A DNA stretch of 7,530 nucleotides. It comes from Chloroflexota bacterium (GTDB lineage Bacteria > Chloroflexota > Dehalococcoidia > Lucifugimonadales > Lucifugimonadaceae). This document shows positions 1 through 6,103 of this stretch, piece after piece. The first letter of the stretch is position 1, and each line of letters begins with the position of its first letter. Below the pieces are notes generated by a model. It searched no databases. It worked only from the letters and a program-made list of their open reading frames with translations, and had not been told where the DNA came from. The stretch spans positions 1 through 7,530 of the forward strand of contig JACETA010000038.1 of the NCBI GenBank assembly GCA_013911545.1, given 5' to 3'. The translations under genes and the position numbers were made by a program.

Positions 1-1525
1 TTGTTTTACCAAGAGAAAATGTATCAAGAACTTCTGCAAAACCAAGAGTGCTTTCAGACGATTGAAGTTTTCTGTTTTTTTGAATCATTTCAGTTAATTC
101 ATCAACCATCTCATAAACAATATCGTAATTTTTTATAACAACATCATTTGTTCTAGATTGCCTTATTGCACCTTGTTCAATTACAGTTTGAAATCCTACT
201 ACAACAGCATTTGCAGCAGTTGCAAGCATTACATCATTTTCATTTACTGACCCTGAAGAAGAATGAGTTATTTCAATATTTACATCTTCATTTTCAATAG
301 TTTCCAATACTTTTTTCACAGCATCTACAGAACCGTCAGTTCCACACTTAATTATTATCCTAAATATGCTTTCATCGTCGTCGTCATTAATTCTTATAAC
401 TGATTTTTTTTGCTCTTTATTTATTGATAATGACTTAATAAACTTCTTGGCTTCTTTGTCAGATTTAAATATTTTAAAATCATCTCCGGCTTTTGGCACA
501 GAATTCATTCCTAACACTTGAGCAGGAGCTCCAGGAGTTACATTTTTTACTGAACGATTAAAGCCATCTGTTAAATTTTTAATTTTTCCACTTACTTCTC
601 CCGCGACAATATAATCACCGACACTAACATTTCCTTCTTTTACCAAAATTGTACCTAGAGAACCTCTTTTTTTATCTAGAGTACCTTCCAGAACATATCC
701 TTGGCCATCGGTATTTTTAGGCACTTTAAGTTCAAGTATTTGACCAAGCAATATTATAGATTCTAGCAATTCGCTTATACCTTTAGATGTAGTTGCTGAA
801 GTTTCAACACACATTACATCTCCACCATAATCTTCAGGAACAACATCATTTTCTACGAGTTGCGACTTAACTTTATTTATATCTGCACCATCTAGGTCAC
901 ATTTATTTATAGCTACTATCATTGGTGTTTCAGCAGATTTAATATGATCAATTGCCTCTTTAGTTTGCCTCATTACACCATCATCAGCAGCAACAACTAA
1001 AACAGCAATATCTGTAATTTGAGCTCCTCTTGCTCTCATAGCTGTAAATGCTTCATGTCCTGGAGTATCAACAAAGGTAATTTTTTCATTGTTATGAGTA
1101 ATTTGATATGCACCTATGCTTTGGGTAATTCCTCCATGCTCAGAATCAGCAACTTTTGAACCCCTAATAGAATCTAAAATTGAAGTTTTTCCGTGATCAA
1201 CATGACCAAGAATTGTTATAACTGGAGATCGTAAAATAATTTGATCGTCACTCAATTTAGTTGAATCTACTTCTGACCTTAAAGTTTTCTTTGCTGCAGA
1301 TTTAGGCTTTAAAACCCTAAACCCAAATTCATGAGCAACAAGAACAGCAACTTCGAATTCTATTATTTCATTAATATTGGCCATAACACCATGACGCATT
1401 AATTCTTTAATTACTTCTGAAGGGGCAGTATCCATTATTTCTGATAAATCACCTGCGGTTAATTGGGCAGGCAAATTAAGCAATTTTTCTTGCTCCTCTA
1501 TTAAATTATTATTCTCTTCAACCAT
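1..1525 (-). CDS. infB: Translation initiation factor IF2, 3' part cut off by the window edge
   Basis: IF2 is the GTPase that brings initiator fMet-tRNA to the 30S subunit and promotes 50S joining. I translated 508 codons from ATG at 1525. Residues about 15-70 form a small IF2_N-type helical domain, with no long charged N-terminal extension. The GTPase domain begins near 100: G1 GHVDHGKT at 107-114, G2 GGITQ at 131-135, G3 DTPGH at 153-157, G4 NKCD at 207-210 and G5 around TSAT at 242-245. A beta-barrel domain follows (about 275-355), then the IF2 central domain with TDGSVDAV (396-403) and the NENDVMLA segment (428-435). The window ends at the start of the C2 domain, so roughly 80-90 residues including the fMet-tRNA-binding part are missing. 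The ATG directly follows the nusA TAG in the same frame and no Shine-Dalgarno is visible, so translation is probably coupled to nusA. G2 and the segment after G3 have unusual residues (see findings). Identity is certain. Confidence 0.97.
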   Translation of the reverse strand, partial: MVEENNNLIEEQEKLLNLPAQLTAGDLSEIMDTAPSEVIKELMRHGVMANINEIIEFEVAVLVAHEFGFRVLKPKSAAKKTLRSEVDSTKLSDDQIILRSPVITILGHVDHGKTSILDSIRGSKVADSEHGGITQSIGAYQITHNNEKITFVDTPGHEAFTAMRARGAQITDIAVLVVAADDGVMRQTKEAIDHIKSAETPMIVAINKCDLDGADINKVKSQLVENDVVPEDYGGDVMCVETSATTSKGISELLESIILLGQILELKVPKNTDGQGYVLEGTLDKKRGSLGTILVKEGNVSVGDYIVAGEVSGKIKNLTDGFNRSVKNVTPGAPAQVLGMNSVPKAGDDFKIFKSDKEAKKFIKSLSINKEQKKSVIRINDDDDESIFRIIIKCGTDGSVDAVKKVLETIENEDVNIEITHSSSGSVNENDVMLATAANAVVVGFQTVIEQGAIRQSRTNDVVIKNYDIVYEMVDELTEMIQKNRKLQSSESTLGFAEVLDTFSLGKT

Positions 1526-3016
1526 CTATTTTTTTAAGTCATCTATATCTTCAGCAAATCTAATTACACCCTTTTTGGGTTTTGCAGATTTTTTCTTAAC
1601 TATTGAGTCAATGTTCCAGATATCTTTTTCTCCAACAGCAGGCTTATCATCTTCTTTATCCAGCTGACTGTCATCATTTTTTGAGCTCTCAACAATTTCA
1701 ACAAGATCATCACTTGAAAAAACTTCGCTATCAGATACTATTTTTTCAACAATTTCTTCATCAACTTGTATTTCTTCTTTTATTTTTTCTTTTACGGATG
1801 ATGGAATTACATCTCTTAAAGCTTTGAGTCTTTTCTCGGTCATTCCTGTTATATTTAATAAATCTTCATTAATCGTATTTTTAATTTGATCAATTTTTGT
1901 TAAATTCAAGACTTTAAGCAATTCTTCGGTATTAGAATCAACTCCAGCTTTAGCTAATTCAGTTTTTGGTTCAACATCTTCGTTTTCATTACTATTAGTA
2001 TTTGATGTTATATCAACTTTCCAACCACATAATCTTGCAGCCAATCTAACATTTTGGCCATCTTTGCCGATAGCAAGGGATAATTGTGTTTCTGGAACAG
2101 TCACTTGTGCTGAATTTTCAGTTGAATTTAATAAAACCTTTTCTACATCGGAAGGGCTTAAAGATTTAATAATAAACTCAACTGGATCTTCGCTCCATTC
2201 TATAACATCAATTTTTTCACCAAGAAGCTCATTAACAACATTTTGTATTCGTAAGCCCCTTAACCCAACACATGCACCCACGGCATCTATTCCTTGTTGG
2301 GTCGAATTAACAGCAATCTTACTCCTTGACCCAGGCTCTCTAACAATATTTTTAATTTCAATTATTCCACTACTTATTTCAGGTACCTCAAGAACAAATA
2401 ATTCTCTAAGTAAATCTACATTTGATCGAGAAACGACAATTTCATGCCCTCTTCTTTCTTGGTCAAGCTTTTGAATTATAAATTTTAATTGTTGGCCAAC
2501 TCTATATTTTTCTGAATTGACTTGCTCTTGGGGAGGCATAACCGCCTCACCTCTACCTAATGATACGATTACATCTCTACCTTCAATTCTAGTGATAGTC
2601 CCAGACATGATCTCGCCAATTTTATTTGAATATTCATTAGCCACTAGCTGTCTTTCAGCTTCTCTCAATTTTTGAAGAACTAGCTGCCTCACAGTTTGAG
2701 CGGTAATTCTTCCAGGATCTGGTTCAATGTAGCCTGTTGTGACTTCCTCGCCAACTTTAATATCTGGAAAATGATTTTGAGCTTGAGACAAGGGTATTTC
2801 TAGATCATTGTCTTCTACCGCCTCAACTACAACCTTTATAGTTCTAACCACTGTATTTCCAGTATCTTGGTCTAAATCAACTCTCACTTCCTGACCATTA
2901 GCATCTTTTTTATACGCATGTTCTAATGCACTCTGTATTGCTGATAATACAACTGACTGAGGAAGGCTCCTATCATGAGCAAGAGCAGTTAAAGCTAACA
3001 TCAATTCATTTTTCAA
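1526..3016 (-). CDS. nusA: Transcription termination/antitermination factor NusA
   Basis: NusA binds RNA polymerase and nascent RNA, enhancing pausing and hairpin-dependent termination and helping antitermination on rRNA operons. The 496-residue product shows the expected order: N-terminal RNAP-binding domain (about 1-130, with the conserved GRITAQTVRQ stretch at 102-111), S1 domain (about 134-198), KH1 with GLRG (251-254) in the characteristic ACVGLRGLRIQ segment, and KH2 with GKDG (317-320). After the KH domains comes a helix-hairpin-helix-like stretch (about 363-402), an acidic region (about 410-465), a basic patch KKKSAKPKK (474-482) and a short acidic end, so the C-terminus is long compared with the minimal forms of about 350-400 residues. 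The start is TTG at 3016, chosen because AGGTAGG lies 5 bases upstream; the next in-frame ATG, five codons later, would be 20 bases from it. The stop TAG abuts the infB ATG. Identity is certain; the tail's role is unknown. Confidence 0.97.
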   Translation of the reverse strand: MKNELMLALTALAHDRSLPQSVVLSAIQSALEHAYKKDANGQEVRVDLDQDTGNTVVRTIKVVVEAVEDNDLEIPLSQAQNHFPDIKVGEEVTTGYIEPDPGRITAQTVRQLVLQKLREAERQLVANEYSNKIGEIMSGTITRIEGRDVIVSLGRGEAVMPPQEQVNSEKYRVGQQLKFIIQKLDQERRGHEIVVSRSNVDLLRELFVLEVPEISSGIIEIKNIVREPGSRSKIAVNSTQQGIDAVGACVGLRGLRIQNVVNELLGEKIDVIEWSEDPVEFIIKSLSPSDVEKVLLNSTENSAQVTVPETQLSLAIGKDGQNVRLAARLCGWKVDITSNTNSNENEDVEPKTELAKAGVDSNTEELLKVLNLTKIDQIKNTINEDLLNITGMTEKRLKALRDVIPSSVKEKIKEEIQVDEEIVEKIVSDSEVFSSDDLVEIVESSKNDDSQLDKEDDKPAVGEKDIWNIDSIVKKKSAKPKKGVIRFAEDIDDLKK

Positions 3017-3021
3017 ATTTA

Positions 3022-3028
3022 CCTACCT
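3022..3028 (-). promoter_or_regulatory. Shine-Dalgarno of nusA, fixes a TTG start
   Basis: The minus strand reads AGGTAGG here, a double anti-16S match ending 5 bases before the TTG at 3016. It supports TTG over the in-frame ATG at 3001-2999. An out-of-frame ATG overlaps the second and third codons but leads to a stop two codons later. Confidence 0.8.
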
Positions 3029-3047
3029 ATTAATATGTAAATTGAAC

Positions 3048-3072
3048 AAAAAAAAGTGGGCTCAGCCCACTT
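3048..3072 (-). terminator. Intrinsic (Rho-independent) terminator between proS and nusA, possible attenuator
   Basis: On the minus strand AAGTGGGC and GCCCACTT form a perfect 8-bp, GC-rich stem around a TGA loop. It runs into eight T's, of which the last two stem bases are the first two. The T tract is only on the minus-strand exit side, so it terminates transcription coming from proS. It starts about 70 bases after the proS stop, and its T tract ends 19 bases before the nusA Shine-Dalgarno. That leaves no space for a promoter giving a Shine-Dalgarno-containing nusA mRNA, so either read-through or a promoter upstream of the hairpin must supply nusA-infB. Terminator structure is seen directly; the regulatory role is inferred. 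Confidence 0.88.
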
Positions 3073-3100
3073 CTACTTCACATTCAATTAATTTTTTATA

Positions 3101-3128
3101 ATTCTATATCAATGAATGAATAATTCAA
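3101..3128 (-). promoter_or_regulatory. Candidate sigma-70-type promoter for nusA-infB, upstream of the terminator hairpin
   Basis: The minus strand has TTGAAT (3128-3123, 4/6 to the -35 consensus), a 16-base spacer and TAGAAT (3106-3101, 5/6 to the -10 consensus). The predicted transcription start is near 3094, giving a leader of about 78 bases that contains the whole terminator hairpin before the nusA TTG. The region is very AT-rich, so chance matches are likely. It is the best-spaced pair I found in this gap. Confidence 0.35.
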
Positions 3129-3142
3129 AGAAAAAGTTTATT

Positions 3143-4843
3143 TTATATATTTCTTATATATTCTAATAATTTATCTTTATCTATTAAGTTTGAACTTCCA
3201 CTTTTTTTATCTGTGACTTCAACTTGATTATTTTTTAATGATCGTGAACTTACCACAACCCTTAAAGGGACCCCAGAAAAGTCAAAATCATTAAATTTTA
3301 TGCCTGGAGATTCATTTCTGTCATCGAATAAAACGCTAATATTAGCATCCAATAATTCATTATAAATTTGTTCAGAATTTTCATTCACATCTTCTTTGTC
3401 AGTATTTAATGAAGCTAAATAAATTTGAAATGGAGCAATTTCATTATTAAATGCCAATTGATTTTCTGAAGAACCTGATTCAATTACCGCGGCTAGTAAT
3501 CTTCCAACCCCAATTCCATAACATCCCATCTCAACATCAATTAGTTTTCCGTTAGAGTCAAGATAATTAAGCTCCATTTTAGAGCTATATGCAGTTCCTA
3601 ATTTAAATATGTGACCAACTTCGATTCCTTTAAATTTCTTTAAGCCTTTTCCTACACATTTTTCACTACAGTATGGAGTTAAATCATTTTCTTTTGCAGT
3701 AGCTATATCAACTATGTCAATAATTTTATTGAAATCTTTTTTTGGAATAATTCCTTTGACATGAAAATTATTCTTATTGGCTCCAGCAATATAATCTGAA
3801 TTAATATCTACAGAAATATCCAGTAATGTTTCAATTTCATTTTTAAAAGGAGATAAATATCCAGGGGATAGATTTAATTTTTTTAATTCTTCATCAGTTG
3901 CAAGCCTTGGTTCACCACCTAAATAATTTCTTAATTTTGTTTCATTTACTTCTAAATCGCCTGATAATGTTGCTAATATAGGCTTTCCATCAGAAATATA
4001 TACCATTGTTTTAAGGAAATTCTCTTTACTTAATTTAAAAAAATTACTTAATTCATCAATTGATTTAATTCCGATAGTTTCAACTTCTTCTTTTGATTCT
4101 AAATCAAGGGGCTTCTTATTAAATCGTACAAATTCAGCTTTTTCTTCATTTGCAGAATACGAGCATGAATCACACATTAATATTGTATCTTCACCGCTTT
4201 CTGATAAAGAAACAAATTCAGAAGATACTTTCCCTCCTATTGCTCCACTATCTGCAGCAACCTTCACTACATTTAACCCACACCTCCTAAAAATATTAAA
4301 ATAAGCATTTGAAAATTTTTCGAATGCTTGATCTAGAGATTTTTCATCTGCATGAAAACTATATGCATCCTTCATTTCAAATTCCCTGACTCTTAATAGA
4401 CCTCCTCTAGGTCTTGTTTCATCTCTAAACTTTGTTTGGATATGGTAAACAGAGAATGGAAGGTCTCTGAAGCTTCTAAGGTAATTTTTAACTAGATCTA
4501 TAACCGCCTCCTCGTGAGTAGGCGCAATTATCATTTTTTTATCTCTTCTATCAAGAAAGCTCGCTAATGGAGGAATAAAAGAATCTATCCTTCCACTCTG
4601 TTTCCAAATATCTGATGGTTGAATGACTGGAAGGTTAGCTTCTAAGCAATTAATTTTTTCCATTTCATCATCAATAATTTTTTTTATATTATTGATAACT
4701 CTCCAGCCCATAGGAGTAAAACTAAAAATTCCTGCACTTAATTGAGAAATATAACCTGATTTCAACAATAATTTGTGGCTCAACATTTCTGTTTTTTCAG
4801 AAACATCCCTTGAAGTATTCCAAAAATAATTTGTTAATTTAAT
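3143..4843 (-). CDS. proS: Prolyl-tRNA synthetase, bacterial type with editing domain; apparent ATT start
   Basis: The enzyme charges tRNA-Pro with proline in the cytoplasm (class II aaRS). The product is 566 residues if begun at ATT 4843, close to the 572 of the E. coli enzyme. Class II motif 1 lies around 47-85. PTHEE is at 108-112, the motif 2 loop with RDETRPRGG at 140-148, and motif 3 GCYGIGVGR at 440-448. Residues about 245-395 are the YbaK-like insertion domain that hydrolyses mischarged Ala-tRNA-Pro, including LKT near 277-279 and an AGAN motif near 353-356. The anticodon-binding domain is about 465-566. Cysteine pairs at 224/227 and 392/396 may form a structural metal site. The first ATG (4786) would delete 19 family-conserved residues. 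The upstream frame stays open to just after the ispG stop, contains no ATG, GTG or TTG, and aligns without gaps to the E. coli N-terminus with ATT at position 1. Identity is certain; the start is unusual. Confidence 0.96.
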   Translation of the reverse strand: MKLTNYFWNTSRDVSEKTEMLSHKLLLKSGYISQLSAGIFSFTPMGWRVINNIKKIIDDEMEKINCLEANLPVIQPSDIWKQSGRIDSFIPPLASFLDRRDKKMIIAPTHEEAVIDLVKNYLRSFRDLPFSVYHIQTKFRDETRPRGGLLRVREFEMKDAYSFHADEKSLDQAFEKFSNAYFNIFRRCGLNVVKVAADSGAIGGKVSSEFVSLSESGEDTILMCDSCSYSANEEKAEFVRFNKKPLDLESKEEVETIGIKSIDELSNFFKLSKENFLKTMVYISDGKPILATLSGDLEVNETKLRNYLGGEPRLATDEELKKLNLSPGYLSPFKNEIETLLDISVDINSDYIAGANKNNFHVKGIIPKKDFNKIIDIVDIATAKENDLTPYCSEKCVGKGLKKFKGIEVGHIFKLGTAYSSKMELNYLDSNGKLIDVEMGCYGIGVGRLLAAVIESGSSENQLAFNNEIAPFQIYLASLNTDKEDVNENSEQIYNELLDANISVLFDDRNESPGIKFNDFDFSGVPLRVVVSSRSLKNNQVEVTDKKSGSSNLIDKDKLLEYIRNI

Positions 4844-4849
4844 TGCCTT

Positions 4850-4855
4850 CTCCTT
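4850..4855 (-). promoter_or_regulatory. Shine-Dalgarno of proS, supports the ATT start
   Basis: The minus strand reads AAGGAG immediately after the ispG TAA, followed by 6 bases and then ATT at 4843. It is the strongest Shine-Dalgarno match in the window at an ideal distance. The first ATG (4786) is more than 60 bases away from it and has no such motif of its own. Confidence 0.8.
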
Positions 4856-6067
4856 TTATCCCCACTTTTTTTTAACATAATTTTCTACCATATCTATAAA
4901 TTGTTTAGCAATTCCATCTCCTTGTAAAACATCTACTTTGATCCCATCAACAAATACTGGTGCTTTAGGTGATTCGCCGGAGCCTGGAAGTGAAATTCCA
5001 ATATCAGCACTTTTAGATTCACCTGGACCATTTACCACGCACCCCATCACAGCAACTTTAAGGTTTACAGATTCAGGGTAATGTTTACCCCATGACTTCT
5101 TTTTTGAATCAAGAAAAGCTTGTATATCTTCGCTTAACTCTCGAAAAAAGGTTGAAGTGGTTCTTCCACAACCCGGGCATGATGTAACTGAAGGATTAAA
5201 TCTTCTTACTCCCATTGATTGAAGAATTTCTTGGCATAGCTTGACCTCATTCGTTCTGTCCCCATTAACTTCTGGTGTCAAACTGCACCGAATAGTATCT
5301 CCAATGCCATCATAAAGAAGGTTTCCTAATGCAACAGAAGTATACGAGATACCTTTCATTCCCATCCCTGCCTCCGTAAGACCCAAATGTAATGGAAATT
5401 TACACTTTTTTGATAATTCTCTATAAACCGTAATCATTTGATTTACCCTTGAAACCTTACATGAAATAATTATTTTATCTTCACTTAGCCCTAAATCAAT
5501 TGCTTTCTCAGTACTCATCAAAGCACTTTCTATAAGGGCCAAGTTTTCAACCTCTTCTGAATCTAATGGGTTTTTAAGCTTGGCATTGATTTCCATTTTT
5601 GATTCAAGTAATTCAGGGTCAAGGCTTCCAGCATTAACTCCTATTCTTACAGGCTTATTATTTTCAACTGCAACCTTAATGAACATTTCAAAATTTTCAT
5701 CTCTTTTATTGCCTCTACCAACATTTCCAGGGTTTATTCTGTATTTATCTAGTTTTTCAGCACATAATTTATTATTAGTAAGAAGCCTGTGGCCAATAAA
5801 ATGAAAATCACCTACAAGTGGCACATTGTATCCATCGTCAATTAGGTTTTTCTTAATAACATCAACACTTTTAGCAGCCTGATCATTATTAACAGTTATC
5901 CTTACAATTTCACTTCCAGCATCGTGTAATTCTTTGATTTGATTGACAGTTTTAGTTATGTCGGAAGTATCGGTATCAGTCATAGATTGAACAACAACAG
6001 GATTTTTGCCACCAATATTTATGTTGCCAACTTTAACTAAATTAGTATTTCTTCTAGGTATTTTCAC
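4856..6067 (-). CDS. ispG: 4-hydroxy-3-methylbut-2-enyl diphosphate synthase (IspG/GcpE)
   Basis: IspG is the penultimate enzyme of the MEP isoprenoid pathway. It reductively converts MEcPP to HMBPP with a [4Fe-4S] cluster and electrons from ferredoxin or flavodoxin. The 403-residue product has a TIM-barrel half with RRNT near the N-terminus, VQSMTDTDT (26-34), [11 protein letters not shown] (107-117) and [10 protein letters not shown] (141-150). The C-terminal iron-sulfur half has cluster cysteines C297 and C300 in SCPGCGRTT and C343 in [10 protein letters not shown], with the conserved glutamate E350. The [11 protein letters not shown] segment (86-96) and GRTTSTFF tract resemble the longer alphaproteobacterial type rather than the short form. 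The annotated start is GTG at 6067, but no Shine-Dalgarno is at the right distance. A perfect TATAAT lies 7 bases upstream, and AGAGGG further up would better serve an ATA or ATC codon 2-4 codons earlier. The gene is 25 bases after rseP and 12 before proS. Confidence 0.96.
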   Translation of the reverse strand: MKIPRRNTNLVKVGNINIGGKNPVVVQSMTDTDTSDITKTVNQIKELHDAGSEIVRITVNNDQAAKSVDVIKKNLIDDGYNVPLVGDFHFIGHRLLTNNKLCAEKLDKYRINPGNVGRGNKRDENFEMFIKVAVENNKPVRIGVNAGSLDPELLESKMEINAKLKNPLDSEEVENLALIESALMSTEKAIDLGLSEDKIIISCKVSRVNQMITVYRELSKKCKFPLHLGLTEAGMGMKGISYTSVALGNLLYDGIGDTIRCSLTPEVNGDRTNEVKLCQEILQSMGVRRFNPSVTSCPGCGRTTSTFFRELSEDIQAFLDSKKKSWGKHYPESVNLKVAVMGCVVNGPGESKSADIGISLPGSGESPKAPVFVDGIKVDVLQGDGIAKQFIDMVENYVKKKWG

Positions 6068-6074
6068 AGCTATG

Positions 6075-6103
6075 ATTATATTCTACCCTCTGTCACCCTA
6101 CAA
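6075..6103 (-). promoter_or_regulatory. Candidate internal promoter for a leaderless ispG transcript
   Basis: The minus strand has a perfect -10 TATAAT (6080-6075), a 17-base spacer and a weak -35 TTGTAG (6103-6098, only TTG matching). The -10 box ends 7 bases before the ispG GTG, so transcription would start at or next to the start codon. The -10 match alone could be chance in such AT-rich sequence. Confidence 0.3.

Noticed and set aside
371..385. Run of aspartate codons (residues about 381-384 of IF2) as a trinucleotide repeat
   Set aside because: Only four codons, one of them a synonym, in a linker between IF2 domains; no sign of expansion.
1603..2474. Plus-strand open frames of 74 codons (1603-1827) and 136 codons (2064-2474)
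   Set aside because: Both lie antisense within nusA, have no ribosome binding site or recognisable domain, and mirror the codon pattern of the real gene.
2995..3012. A two-codon out-of-frame ATG reading frame overlapping the nusA start, with a TGATG overlap
   Set aside because: Too far from the Shine-Dalgarno and not separable from chance; the TTG start fits better.
3048..3072. The nusA-upstream hairpin as a bidirectional terminator or protein operator
   Set aside because: The T tract exists only on the minus-strand side and there is no plus-strand gene to terminate; an intrinsic terminator is the simpler reading.
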